A stretch of 64,000 nucleotides of DNA from Ignavibacteriales bacterium (GTDB lineage Bacteria > Bacteroidota > Ignavibacteria > Ignavibacteriales > Ignavibacteriaceae): assembly GCA_003538625.1 (NCBI GenBank), contig DPRR01000025.1, positions 42,409 through 106,408 of the forward strand, read 5' to 3'. Shown here one piece after another: positions 27,525-36,105 of this stretch. Made by a program: the position numbers and the translations under genes. A model generated the notes under the pieces. The model was not told the origin of the DNA. It was given only the letters and a program-made list of their open reading frames with translations, and did not search any database. The stretch's first letter is position 1, and every line of letters starts with the position of its first letter.

Positions 27525-29066
27525 ATGGCAGAAGTTAGACCTGATGAAATATCTGCAATATTAAGAAAGCAGCTTTCCGGATTTGAAAGTGAAGTTGATA
27601 TTTATGATGTAGGAACAGTGCTGCAGGTTGGCGATGGTATAGCACGTGTTTACGGATTGTCTCAAGTGATGGCAAGTGAATTAGTTGAATTTCCAAACGA
27701 TGTTTTTGGAATGGTATTAAATCTTGAAGAAGACAGCGTGGGATGCGTTTTATTTGGCGATACTACTCTGGTAAAAGAAGGAGATACCGTTAAACGTACT
27801 AAACGTGTTGCCTCTATGCCGGTTGGCAATGAAATGCTCGGTCGTGTTATAACACCTCTTGGATTTCCGATTGATGGGAAAGGACCAATAAATACTTCTC
27901 AGTTTTTACCGATTGAAAGAAAGGCATTAGGTGTTGTTCAAAGACAACCCGTAAAAGAACCGCTGCAAACTGGCATCGTTGCAGTTGACTCAATGATCCC
28001 AATTGGAAGAGGACAAAGAGAATTAATTATTGGTGATAGACAAACAGGTAAAACTGCAGTTGCAATTGATGCAATAATCAGCCAAAAATATACTCACACC
28101 GAAGAGGCAAAATCTCTTGGTATAAATCCGGTTTACTGTGTTTATGTTGCAATTGGTCAAAAGGAATCTACAGTAGCTCAGGTTGTTGCTAAACTGCAGG
28201 AAAACGGTGCAATGGATTACACAACAGTTATTTCTGCAGCTGCTTCTGAACCCGCACCGCTTCAGTTTATCGCTCCTTACTCTGGAGCTACTTTAGGTGA
28301 ATTTTTTAGAGATAACGGTAAACATGCTCTGTGTATTTACGATGATCTTTCAAAACAAGCACAAGCATATAGAGAATTATCTTTGCTATTAAGAAGACCG
28401 CCGGGACGTGAAGCTTATCCTGGTGATGTTTTTTATCTTCATTCAAGATTACTTGAGAGAGCATCAAAGCTTAGTGATGCTGAAGGCGGTGGAAGTTTGA
28501 CAGCGCTTCCGATTATTGAAACACAGCAGGGAGATGTTTCGGCTTACATCCCTACAAACGTTATTTCTATTACCGATGGACAAATTTATCTTGAATCAAA
28601 CTTGTTTAATGCAGGAATAAGACCAGCAATTAACGTTGGTATTTCAGTTTCAAGAGTGGGTGGTAATGCTCAGATAAAAGCGATGAAAAAAGTAGCCGGA
28701 AGTTTGAAGCTTGATCTTGCCCAGTACAGGGAGTTAGAGGCATTTGCAAAATTCGGTTCTGATCTTGATAAATCTACACAAAGAACTTTGGCTAAAGGCG
28801 CAAGATTAGTAGAGTTATTAAAACAAGGGCAGTATGAACCAGTACCTATCGAAAAGCAGGTAGTAAGTATTTATTACGGTACCAAAGGTTTTATGGATGA
28901 AATTCCAGTTAAAGATGTTAAGCGTTTTGAAAAAGAAATATTGGAATTTATTGAAATTAAGTACAAACAAATTTTTGATTCAATAAAAAAAGACAAAGAT
29001 GTTAGCAAAGAAACCGAAGAGTTGATTAAAAAAGCGGGACAAGAATTTTTATCTACGTTCAAATAA
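27525..29066 (+). CDS. atpA: F0F1 ATP synthase subunit alpha
   Basis: The 513-residue non-catalytic nucleotide-binding subunit of F1. The Walker A motif is GDRQTGKTAVAIDAI near residue 170, and the family segment SLLLRRPPGREAYPGDVFYL is near 285-304 followed by HSRLLERASKLS. Full length. The spaced AAAGGAAATTACAA upstream provides a ribosome binding site. The beta (atpD) and epsilon (atpC) genes that usually accompany it are absent from the operon. Confidence 0.98.
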   Translation: MAEVRPDEISAILRKQLSGFESEVDIYDVGTVLQVGDGIARVYGLSQVMASELVEFPNDVFGMVLNLEEDSVGCVLFGDTTLVKEGDTVKRTKRVASMPVGNEMLGRVITPLGFPIDGKGPINTSQFLPIERKALGVVQRQPVKEPLQTGIVAVDSMIPIGRGQRELIIGDRQTGKTAVAIDAIISQKYTHTEEAKSLGINPVYCVYVAIGQKESTVAQVVAKLQENGAMDYTTVISAAASEPAPLQFIAPYSGATLGEFFRDNGKHALCIYDDLSKQAQAYRELSLLLRRPPGREAYPGDVFYLHSRLLERASKLSDAEGGGSLTALPIIETQQGDVSAYIPTNVISITDGQIYLESNLFNAGIRPAINVGISVSRVGGNAQIKAMKKVAGSLKLDLAQYRELEAFAKFGSDLDKSTQRTLAKGARLVELLKQGQYEPVPIEKQVVSIYYGTKGFMDEIPVKDVKRFEKEILEFIEIKYKQIFDSIKKDKDVSKETEELIKKAGQEFLSTFK

Positions 29067-29087
29067 AAAAAGTTTTTTTAGATAATA

Positions 29088-29966
29088 ATGGCAACTTTAA
29101 GAGATATAAAACTTAGAATAAAAGGTGTAAAAAGCACACAGCAGATTACTAAAGCTATGAAAATGGTGGCTGCTGCAAAATTACGCCGTGCCACGGAATC
29201 TATATTGAATGCCAGACCATATGCTAAAAGAATATCTGTTTTACTTTCACATCTTGTAAATGAAGATGAAAAATCAACACATCCATTAATTGCAGAGAGA
29301 GACATAAAAAATATTGCAGTAGTTGTAGTAACTGCTGACAGAGGGCTTTGCGGCGCATTTAATACCAATATTTTAAAAGAAGCTACCCGATATATTGATG
29401 AGGAAGTTAAACAAAAAGGTTTAGATTATACACTTTATTGCCTGGGTAAAAAAGGATCAGATTATTTTACAAGAAGAGATTATAAAGTAAGTGCTGCATA
29501 TCCCGGAGTATTTGCCCAGTTAAACTATAGCACAGCGCAAAATTTAGTGAATGAATTAATTCCAAAATATATTGATGGCAGTATCGATAAAGTAATTATT
29601 ATCTTCAATGAATTTAAATCTATCATTCAGCAGAAAATAGTTGTTGAACAGTTTTTACCAATTCCAATTAATAATGAAATGGAAAGTGATAAGATCGAAT
29701 CAACAAATTATATTTATGAACCGGATCAAAAATTTATTTTTAATTATTTGATCCCAAAACACTTGAAGGGTCAGATCTGGAAAGTTTTACTGGAATCCAA
29801 TGCATCTGAGTTTGCTGCACGTATGACAGCTATGGATAATGCTACAACGAATGCAAAAGAACTGATCAGAACCCTAAGTCTTACTTACAATAGTAAACGA
29901 CAAGCTGCAATTACTACAGAGATACTTGAAATTGTATCCGGTGCAAATGCCTTGAGAGAAAGTTAG
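29088..29966 (+). CDS. atpG: F0F1 ATP synthase subunit gamma
   Basis: The 292-residue central rotor shaft. The N-terminal helix carries LRDIKLRIKGVKSTQQITKA and MKMVAAAKLRRA; the conserved DRGLCGAFNTN is near residue 85; and the C-terminal helix contains MTAMDNATTNAKELI and LSLTYNSKRQAAITTEILEI. It ends the atp operon; the next gene, ffh, starts about 30 bases later without a visible terminator. Confidence 0.97.
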   Translation: MATLRDIKLRIKGVKSTQQITKAMKMVAAAKLRRATESILNARPYAKRISVLLSHLVNEDEKSTHPLIAERDIKNIAVVVVTADRGLCGAFNTNILKEATRYIDEEVKQKGLDYTLYCLGKKGSDYFTRRDYKVSAAYPGVFAQLNYSTAQNLVNELIPKYIDGSIDKVIIIFNEFKSIIQQKIVVEQFLPIPINNEMESDKIESTNYIYEPDQKFIFNYLIPKHLKGQIWKVLLESNASEFAARMTAMDNATTNAKELIRTLSLTYNSKRQAAITTEILEIVSGANALRES

Positions 29967-29997
29967 TATATTTAATTGAAGTTGATTTGATAAAGTT

Positions 29998-31320
29998 ATG
30001 TTTGAAGAATTATCTCTAAAGTTAGAATCAGCACTAAAGAAAGTTACCGGACAGGGTAAATTAACAGAGAGTAATATCTCTGATAGTCTTCGTGAAATTA
30101 GAAGAATCCTTCTTGATGCTGATGTAAATTATAAAGTTGCAAAAGACTTTATCGAAAACGTTAAGATCAAAGCTCTTGGCAAAGAAGTAATCGCCTCTAT
30201 TTCACCCGGTCAGCTTATTACAAAGATTATTTATGATGAATTAACTCAATTACTCGGCGGTGATAATCAGCAGTTACAGATCAATCCTTCTGGTATTACA
30301 ACTATTCTGATTGTCGGGCTGCAAGGATCCGGTAAAACTACATTTTGCGGTAAACTAGCAAAAAAATTAACCGAGCAAAAAAGAAAAGTATTATTAGTAG
30401 CCGCTGATGTTTACAGACCTGCTGCTATAGAGCAATTAAAATTACTCGGTAGTCAAATTGGGGTGGAAGTATTTTCACTTGAAGAAAAAGATGCAAGAAA
30501 AGTTGCAACTGAAGCTTTAGCATACGCAAAGGTAAATAATTATAATACAATAATTTTTGATACCGCAGGCAGACTTCATGTTGACGAGCAAATGATGCTT
30601 GAAGTATCAGATATAAAACGTATTATTAATCCCAACGAAAATTTGTTTGTTGTGGATTCTATGACAGGACAGGATGCTGTAAATTCCGCAAAAGCTTTTA
30701 ATGAAACTGTAAATTTTGATGGGATAGTACTCACAAAGCTTGATGGTGATTCACGCGGTGGAGCAGCGCTTTCTATCAGATCAGTGGTGGGTAAACCGAT
30801 CAAGTTTATCAGCAATGGCGAAAAACTTGAAAATTTGGAAATATTTTATCCTGACCGTCTTGCGTCAAGAATTCTTGGTAAAGGTGATGTGATCTCCCTT
30901 GTTGAGAAGGCACAGGCTTCTTTTGATGACTTTGAAACAGAAAAATTAGAAGAAAAATTAAGAAAAAATAAATTTGATTTTGATGATTTTCTTAAGCAAA
31001 TTAAAGTCATCAAGAAAATGGGTTCTTTAACATCATTGCTTGGAATGATTCCCGGTCTTAGCGCTCAAATGAAAAACGCACCTGTTGATGATAAAGCGCT
31101 GGTTAAAGTTGAGGCGATAATCAACTCGATGACGAAGGAAGAAAGAAGCACTCCCAAACTATTAAACGGTAATCGCCGTAAAAGAATTGCCAGGGGGAGT
31201 GGAACTTCTATCCAAGATGTTAATCGTTTAGTTAAGCAGTTTAGTGAAATGCAAAGAATGATGAGCAGCCTGAGCAAAAAAGGAATGCCAAGTTCAATGC
31301 GAAATTTTAAATTTAATTGA
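29998..31320 (+). CDS. ffh: signal recognition particle protein Ffh
   Basis: Ffh (SRP54) binds 4.5S RNA and signal peptides of nascent membrane proteins and docks with FtsY. The 440-residue protein has the N domain, a GTPase domain with GLQGSGKTTFCGKLA near residue 107, DTAGRLHVDEQM near 188 and TKLDGDSRGG near 244, and a C-terminal Met-rich M domain including RRKRIARGSGTS-type RNA-binding residues near 390-400. It heads the ffh-rpsP-khpA-rimM-trmD-rplS run seen in many bacteria. Confidence 0.98.
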   Translation: MFEELSLKLESALKKVTGQGKLTESNISDSLREIRRILLDADVNYKVAKDFIENVKIKALGKEVIASISPGQLITKIIYDELTQLLGGDNQQLQINPSGITTILIVGLQGSGKTTFCGKLAKKLTEQKRKVLLVAADVYRPAAIEQLKLLGSQIGVEVFSLEEKDARKVATEALAYAKVNNYNTIIFDTAGRLHVDEQMMLEVSDIKRIINPNENLFVVDSMTGQDAVNSAKAFNETVNFDGIVLTKLDGDSRGGAALSIRSVVGKPIKFISNGEKLENLEIFYPDRLASRILGKGDVISLVEKAQASFDDFETEKLEEKLRKNKFDFDDFLKQIKVIKKMGSLTSLLGMIPGLSAQMKNAPVDDKALVKVEAIINSMTKEERSTPKLLNGNRRKRIARGSGTSIQDVNRLVKQFSEMQRMMSSLSKKGMPSSMRNFKFN

Positions 31321-31351
31321 TATAGAGATATAATATCCGGAGGATAATAAT

Positions 31352-31756
31352 TTGGCTGTTAAGTTAAGATTGAGAAGAATGGGAAAAAAGAAACAACCCA
31401 TCTATAAAGTTGTTGCTGCAGATGCCAGGTCACCAAGAGATGGTAAATTTCTTGAAGCGGTAGGCATCTATAATCCACTTACAAATCCACATACAATAGA
31501 TTTGAAAGAAGATAGAGTAAATTACTGGTTGGATAACGGTGCACAGCCAACCGACACGGTAAAAAGTTTACTAAGCCAGACAGGAATAAATCTTAAAAGA
31601 GATATTGCAAGACGTAAACTTTCTGATGAAAAATCTGAAGCAATGTTAAAAAACTGGCAAAGCCTTAAAGAGGCTTCTGCTCAAAAAAAATCTGGCAAGA
31701 AGAAGAAAAAAGCTGATTCACAAGAAGCTAAAACAGAAGAGCAAACTGCAAGTTAA
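31352..31756 (+). CDS. rpsP: 30S ribosomal protein S16
   Basis: The S16 core (KLRLRRMGKKKQPIYKVVAAD at the N-terminus, then SPRDGKFLEAVGIYNP) is followed by a Lys- and Glu-rich C-terminal extension, giving 134 residues, longer than the roughly 80 in E. coli but common in Bacteroidota. The start is TTG 31352: GGAGGA at 31339-31344 is ideally spaced and no ATG gives the conserved N-terminus. It binds 16S rRNA early in 30S assembly. Confidence 0.97.
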   Translation: MAVKLRLRRMGKKKQPIYKVVAADARSPRDGKFLEAVGIYNPLTNPHTIDLKEDRVNYWLDNGAQPTDTVKSLLSQTGINLKRDIARRKLSDEKSEAMLKNWQSLKEASAQKKSGKKKKKADSQEAKTEEQTAS

Positions 31757-31787
31757 TTTGCTTGTAGCTTAAAATTATTGACTGGAG

Positions 31788-31859
31788 GTACAGCAGAAGT
31801 TACGGGTGTCGCTTCTGAGTTACACACATAATAAGAGTAAATCCTTATTAAAACTGTAC
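31788..31859 (+). ncRNA. candidate structured RNA element between rpsP and khpA
   Basis: Three 6-bp complementary pairs nest as a three-way junction: GTACAG (31788-31793) with CTGTAC (31854-31859), CAGAAG (31794-31799) with CTTCTG (31812-31817), and AATAAG (31830-31835) with CTTATT (31844-31849). It lies in the 146-base gap upstream of the khpA ribosome binding site (AGGAGG). It has no tRNA TTCRA box. It could be a leader structure controlling khpA and downstream genes, a processed small RNA, or chance. Covariation would decide. Confidence 0.35.
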
Positions 31860-31902
31860 ATAACTACTTATTCACCCGGGTTCATTTTAGGAGGCTTCTA
31901 TT

Positions 31903-32136
31903 ATGAAAGAGTTCATTGAGTACATTGCGAAACAACTGGTAGATAATCCAGATGGCGTTGTTGTTGAAGAAAAATTAACCGAAGAAAAAAAGGTGGTTTT
32001 GTCTTTAAAAGTCCAGGCAGATGACATAGGTAAAGTGATTGGCAAGCAGGGGAAAACAGCCCAGGCAATGCGTACACTTTTAACTGCTGTTTCGGCAAAA
32101 GAAGGTAAAAGAGCTATATTAGAAATTGAAGATTAA
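31903..32136 (+). CDS. khpA: KH-domain RNA-binding protein KhpA
   Basis: A 77-residue single KH domain protein with the GxxG loop IGKQGKTAQAMR near residues 46-57. KhpA (YlqC) binds RNA, usually with KhpB/Jag, and influences cell division and small-RNA function. Its location between rpsP and rimM is the standard one. AGGAGG lies upstream of ATG 31903. Confidence 0.94.
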   Translation: MKEFIEYIAKQLVDNPDGVVVEEKLTEEKKVVLSLKVQADDIGKVIGKQGKTAQAMRTLLTAVSAKEGKRAILEIED

Positions 32137-32153
32137 GCATTCAAGTACTTTAA

Positions 32154-32666
32154 TTGAATGATTTTTATCCTATAGCTAAAATTCTTTCTGCCGGTAAGGA
32201 CGGTTTTCTTAAAGTTCAAATGGTGCCAGGATTTAGTGTAAATCCTGATTCCATAAGATTTTTATATCTGGATTTCTGGAATCAGAAAAAAAAGATAGAA
32301 ATTGAAGAAACATTGAATGTAAAAAATTCAGTCTTTTTTAAATTCAAAAATTTTGAAGATGAAAGAGAAACTTCAGTTTTTATAGGCAGAGATGTTTTTA
32401 TTGATAGTTCAGATTATAAGAAACTCGAAGGCGATGTTCATCTAAATCCCGAGTTAAATGGATTTAAAGTATTTAAAGGGGATGAGCTAATTGGAGTAGT
32501 TACCGATTATTTTGAAACTCCTGCAAATCCGGTTATTGAAATTTGCAGGGAAGATGGAAGAGAAATTCTTATTCCATATGTTCCTTCTATTTTTGAAAAA
32601 ATTGAAACTGAAACGAAGATTCTTAGGTTAAAATCTGACTTTGAGCTTGATGATGATGAGGATTGA
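32154..32666 (+). CDS. rimM: ribosome maturation factor RimM
   Basis: The 170-residue RimM binds S19 and helps mature the head of the 30S subunit. The N-terminal barrel begins FYPIAKILSAGKDGFLKVQ and the C-terminal PRC-barrel contains LIGVVTDYFETPANPVIEI, then ILIPYVPSIFEKI. The start appears to be TTG 32154, since no ATG lies near the conserved N-terminus. It overlaps trmD by 11 bases. The sequence is divergent, as is usual for Bacteroidota RimM. Confidence 0.9.
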   Translation: MNDFYPIAKILSAGKDGFLKVQMVPGFSVNPDSIRFLYLDFWNQKKKIEIEETLNVKNSVFFKFKNFEDERETSVFIGRDVFIDSSDYKKLEGDVHLNPELNGFKVFKGDELIGVVTDYFETPANPVIEICREDGREILIPYVPSIFEKIETETKILRLKSDFELDDDED

Positions 32667-33330
32667 TATTATCTCTGCAGTACCGGAACTTCTTTCAAGT
32701 CCGCTTAACACAAGTATTTTAAAAAGAGCTCAGAATAAAAAGAAGGTTAAGATAGAAGTTCATAATCTTAGAGATTATGCATTTGATAAGCACAAGCAAA
32801 TAGATGATAAACCTTTTGGCGGTGGCGCCGGAATGATACTTAAACCTGAACCGTTCTTTGAGTGTATTGAAAAATTAAAAAGTTCTGTTAAGTACGATCA
32901 TATAATCTTTACTACACCCAAAGGTAAATTGTTTGATCAGAAATATGCAAACAAGTTATCACTAGCAAAAAATATTTTGATTATTGCAGGGCATTATAAA
33001 GAAATTGATGACAGAGTTAGAGAATATTTTGCAACTGACGAAATATCTATTGGAAATTATGTTTTGACCGGCGGTGAGTTGCCTGCATTGATTATTGCAG
33101 ATGCTGTGATCAGATTGATTCCGGGGGTACTTAACGATAGTGAAGCAGCTCTTGATGATTCATTCCAGGATGGTGAGGTGGTTGAAGCACCATTTTTTAC
33201 AAGACCGGCTGAGTACAGAGGAATGAAAGTTCCGGAAGTTTTACTTTCGGGTAACGATAAAGAAATTAAAAAGTGGAAACAAGAACAATCCAAAATCTTA
33301 ACTGAAAAGTGGAGAAAATATAATAATTAG
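32656..33330 (+). CDS. trmD: tRNA (guanine-37-N1)-methyltransferase
   Basis: TrmD methylates G37 of tRNAs reading CNN codons, preventing +1 frameshifts. It is a SPOUT methyltransferase whose trefoil knot binds S-adenosylmethionine. Visible motifs are MRIDIISAVPELL at the start, DDKPFGGGAGMILKPEPFF near residues 50-68 and the knot-forming IGNYVLTGGELPALII near 130-145. ATG 32656 is the likely start (MRIDII); in-frame ATGs at 32650 and 32653 and a TTG at 32641 are alternatives. The start overlaps the rimM stop, implying translational coupling. Confidence 0.97.
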   Translation: MRIDIISAVPELLSSPLNTSILKRAQNKKKVKIEVHNLRDYAFDKHKQIDDKPFGGGAGMILKPEPFFECIEKLKSSVKYDHIIFTTPKGKLFDQKYANKLSLAKNILIIAGHYKEIDDRVREYFATDEISIGNYVLTGGELPALIIADAVIRLIPGVLNDSEAALDDSFQDGEVVEAPFFTRPAEYRGMKVPEVLLSGNDKEIKKWKQEQSKILTEKWRKYNN

Positions 33331-33341
33331 CGGAGTATGAA

Positions 33342-33686
33342 ATGATCGATATAAATAAAATAGCACCGGACCAGATTAAAACTGATATGCCTGATTTTAA
33401 TCCAGGCGATCACATTCGTGTTCAGGTTAGAGTTATTGAGGGTGACAAAGAGAGATTACAATCATTTGAAGGTGATGTAATTAGCGTAAGAGGTTCTGGC
33501 TTAAATAAAACTTTTACGGTTAGAAAAATGTCTAGTGGTGTTGGCGTTGAGAGAATTTTCCCTTTTAATTCACCCAAAATTGCAAAAGTTGAAGTACTTA
33601 AACAGGGAGATGTTAGAAGAGCAAAATTATTTTATCTCAGAAATCTTTCAGGTAAAGCAGCAAGAATTAAAAGTAAAAAAAACTAG
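33342..33686 (+). CDS. rplS: 50S ribosomal protein L19
   Basis: The 114-residue L19 sits at the 30S-50S interface. Key segments are FNPGDHIRVQVRVIEGDKER, then QSFEGDVISVRGSG and the C-terminal RRAKLFYLRNLSGKAARIK. GCGGAGT precedes the ATG at 33342. An intrinsic terminator follows, ending the ffh-rplS operon. Confidence 0.97.
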   Translation: MIDINKIAPDQIKTDMPDFNPGDHIRVQVRVIEGDKERLQSFEGDVISVRGSGLNKTFTVRKMSSGVGVERIFPFNSPKIAKVEVLKQGDVRRAKLFYLRNLSGKAARIKSKKN

Positions 33687-33703
33687 TACAAAATTTTATT
33701 TGG

Positions 33704-33729
33704 AAGCCGCTAAAAGAAGCGGCTTTTTT
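33704..33729 (+). terminator. intrinsic terminator after rplS
   Basis: AAGCCGCT and AGCGGCTT form a perfect stem over an AAAAGA-type loop, followed by TTTTT. It closes the ribosomal/SRP operon. Confidence 0.93.
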
Positions 33730-33734
33730 ATTCT

Positions 33735-34496
33735 ATGAATACAAAAATATTTCTACCTCAAAATGTTTTTTCAAAAATATTCCTTTCAGAGTTAACTCTT
33801 GATGACAATTACAAAATTGAGTTTCATCCTGCTTCAGTTATAGCCAAAAAATTATTAAATGAAGAAACAGCAGTAGGTCTTATTCCCACATTGGATCTGT
33901 TTACTTTTAAGGATCTTTTTGTGTCTTCAAAAATCGGCTTATCATTCAATGCATTATTATCAAATTCATATATTCACTTTAAAGAAGGGCAGGAATCACT
34001 TGAAGAAATTTTTCTTTTGGGTGATGTGACCACAAATGAAATTATACTTAGTAAAATTTTATTTAAAGAATTCTATGATGTTGATGTTACAACAACTTTA
34101 GTAAAAGATAAAAACTCTCATCTTAATGATAACACACTAATCGTCGGTGATGAGAATTATGAAAAAGAATTGTTTTTAAATGGATTAAGTTTTTCAGAAG
34201 AGATAATTGAATTGTTAAATGCACCGTATGTTAATTTTGTGCTTGCAGGTGTTTCAGAATCAGTTTTAAAATCTTTTGCCGATAAATACAGAGATCATTT
34301 TTTAAATGGTCATACAGAAGATTACTCTAATTTATTAAAAGGCTTTACACAGACTTCATTAGATTTTATTTCAGTCAACGTCCAGCATATTGTTTTCGAT
34401 CTTGAAGATCAGGATCTTGAAGGGATAAAAGCACTAATACAGTTGCCTTACTTCCACGGAATAATTAAGGATATGATAGATATTAAGTTTGTATAA
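33735..34496 (+). CDS. periplasmic-binding-fold protein, distant MqnA/MqnD-like
   Basis: A 253-residue protein without signal peptide or lipobox. The arrangement of IEFHPASVIAKKLLNEETAVGLIPTLDLF-type segments (VGLIPTLDL near residue 42), ISLSFNALLS-like lobe strand and later domain resembles the MqnA/MqnD family (two-lobed fold, cytoplasmic, menaquinone synthesis by the futalosine route). Similarity is weak and the gene lies just after the rplS terminator, away from any other mqn gene in this window. It could be a divergent MqnA paralogue with another role. Treat the assignment as fold-level only. Confidence 0.45.
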   Translation: MNTKIFLPQNVFSKIFLSELTLDDNYKIEFHPASVIAKKLLNEETAVGLIPTLDLFTFKDLFVSSKIGLSFNALLSNSYIHFKEGQESLEEIFLLGDVTTNEIILSKILFKEFYDVDVTTTLVKDKNSHLNDNTLIVGDENYEKELFLNGLSFSEEIIELLNAPYVNFVLAGVSESVLKSFADKYRDHFLNGHTEDYSNLLKGFTQTSLDFISVNVQHIVFDLEDQDLEGIKALIQLPYFHGIIKDMIDIKFV

Positions 34497-34506
34497 TTTA
34501 ATTGTA

Positions 34507-34836
34507 CTAGTTGATTAATATTTTTATTAGTAAATGGATTTCAGGTAATTTATTTTTTATAACGTCCCACATTATTTCAAAATCCACTCTGAAATATTCA
34601 TGAATCAGTTTGTCTCGCATTCCAGCAATTTTCTTCCACTCTATTTCATTATGTGACTCCTTAAAATCTGATGATAAATTTTTTACAGCTTCACCAATAA
34701 TTTCTAAACTTCTAGAAAAAGCACGAGTATATATTTCGCTTTCTATAAACTTATCATAGTCAAGTTTTTTAGTCTCGTTGAGAATGAAATCAATCTCATC
34801 AAAAATATGTTGAAGATAAACTTTATCTTGTTTCAT
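34507..34836 (-). CDS. hepT: HepT-like toxin (DUF86)
   Basis: A 109-residue all-helical HEPN protein. The RX4HXY motif of the HepT toxin is present as R74-DKLI-H79-E-Y81 (RDKLIHEYF). In characterised MntA-HepT systems HepT is an RNase that cuts tRNA or mRNA and is silenced when MntA adds AMP to its Tyr. Here it overlaps the MntA-like gene by 14 bases on the same strand, antitoxin first, the standard arrangement. All motif residues are intact. Confidence 0.9.
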   Translation of the reverse strand: MKQDKVYLQHIFDEIDFILNETKKLDYDKFIESEIYTRAFSRSLEIIGEAVKNLSSDFKESHNEIEWKKIAGMRDKLIHEYFRVDFEIMWDVIKNKLPEIHLLIKILIN

Positions 34837-35125
34837 ACCATCTGATTTCGTTTTTAATAAAAGGAAGGATATAAGGACTAGTACCTTTTTCAGTTAACAA
34901 ATCAACTTTTCTTCCAAATAACTCTTCAAGTTCAAAAGCTAGTTCAATGAAATTATCAAAAGTTTTTTCCTCAAAATCTACAAGAAAGTCAATGTCGCTG
35001 CTATCATTGGATTGATTTCTGGAGTGAGAACCGAACAAACCAATTCGGTTTACTTTATACTTTTTAAGCACTGATTTGTGATCTCTCAATATTTCAAATA
35101 TTTCGTTAGCAGTATATTCTTTCAT
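34823..35125 (-). CDS. mntA: MntA-like minimal nucleotidyltransferase antitoxin
   Basis: A protein of about 100 residues with the minimal nucleotidyltransferase motif GSX10DXD: GS, ten residues, then DID (GSHSRNQSNDSSDIDFLVDF). The third acidic residue is in RKVDLLTEK. In MntA-HepT modules MntA AMPylates the toxin. ATG 35125 is preferred; GTG 35131 is a two-codon-longer alternative. It is followed by the overlapping hepT gene. Confidence 0.9.
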   Translation of the reverse strand: MKEYTANEIFEILRDHKSVLKKYKVNRIGLFGSHSRNQSNDSSDIDFLVDFEEKTFDNFIELAFELEELFGRKVDLLTEKGTSPYILPFIKNEIRWYETR

Positions 35126-35185
35126 AAACACTTTATTCTTTTCAAGTAAAATACCAAAGTAAATATTTAGAATAAACTGTATTAA

Positions 35186-36085
35186 TTAATTTTCAATTAA
35201 CGATAGTTTACTTGTTTTTAAATAATTTTTGAGTTGATTCTTGCCAGAAATGACCTGATTATGACTTAAACCCGTATGAATAAATATCAATCTATTATTT
35301 TTTAAATCATTAATCTTTAATTGTGATTCTTCAGATTTAAAATATGGAATTTGCCAGGCATCCAGATCATCCATTAAATTTTCAGTTTCTTCTTTTGTTC
35401 CGCCATTATCCGTATAAATATCAATAAATCTGCCGTTAAAATTATTAATCCAGTAAGAAAATTTTTCTGTCTGTCCATAAAGTGCATCAAACAAAACCAC
35501 ATCAGAAATATTTGCTGTTAAACCTCCCCGCATTACACAAAATGAAATAACCCGATAAGCCCCGCTGTGTCCTGCTAAAAAGATGTCTCCAACTTTGTTA
35601 GAATTCAATTTTGCATTTTCATTTAAATATTTTAAAACATCATCAATCAGGTTTTTCAAGCCGTCTTTTTCTTCTAACTTTCCTCCAAAAGAATCAGGTG
35701 AATTTTTTGGACCTTCTGGGAAAACAAATATTGCATTCTTATTGCTTTCAGAAAATTGTTCGATAAGATTAAACTGAGCACATGCACTATCAATGTTATT
35801 ATTCCATCCGTGAAAGTAAATCACAAAATTTATTTTTTCTGTCGGTTTAAATCCTTTGGGAATAAATATCGCAACACTGCTGTCACTATAATGCTCTTTG
35901 GCAGAATATGTATTACCATCATAATTGTGTCCATTTTTTCTTTCAGGATGCGGAAAAGGTGCAGATGAGAACTTTGGGACAAACATCTCTCCAAAACTCT
36001 TGTATCTTTCGGTGAGAGGTTGTGAAAATGATAGTTCTGCTGAGATCACAACTAATATTAAAATTACAAAAATATTTAACTTCAA
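35186..36085 (-). CDS. secreted alpha/beta-hydrolase-fold protein
   Basis: A 299-residue protein with an N-terminal signal peptide (about residues 1-21, ending SFSQ). The hydrolase fold is indicated by NFVIYFHGWNNN near residue 87 (oxyanion region), FVFPEGP near 120, and the nucleophile elbow GHSGAY near residue 173. The catalytic His is probably in the C-terminal FIHTGLSHNQVISG region. The substrate is unknown; esterase or depolymerase roles are equally possible. It is a single gene on the minus strand between the toxin-antitoxin pair and the HNH gene. Confidence 0.75.
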   Translation of the reverse strand: MKLNIFVILILVVISAELSFSQPLTERYKSFGEMFVPKFSSAPFPHPERKNGHNYDGNTYSAKEHYSDSSVAIFIPKGFKPTEKINFVIYFHGWNNNIDSACAQFNLIEQFSESNKNAIFVFPEGPKNSPDSFGGKLEEKDGLKNLIDDVLKYLNENAKLNSNKVGDIFLAGHSGAYRVISFCVMRGGLTANISDVVLFDALYGQTEKFSYWINNFNGRFIDIYTDNGGTKEETENLMDDLDAWQIPYFKSEESQLKINDLKNNRLIFIHTGLSHNQVISGKNQLKNYLKTSKLSLIEN

Positions 36086-36105
36086 AATTGTCTCGCAATA
36101 AAATA

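Noticed and set aside
31788..31859. A tRNA gene in the rpsP-khpA gap
   Set aside because: There is no TTCRA T-loop, no seven-base acceptor stem and no plausible anticodon arm. No tRNA gene was recognised in the window.
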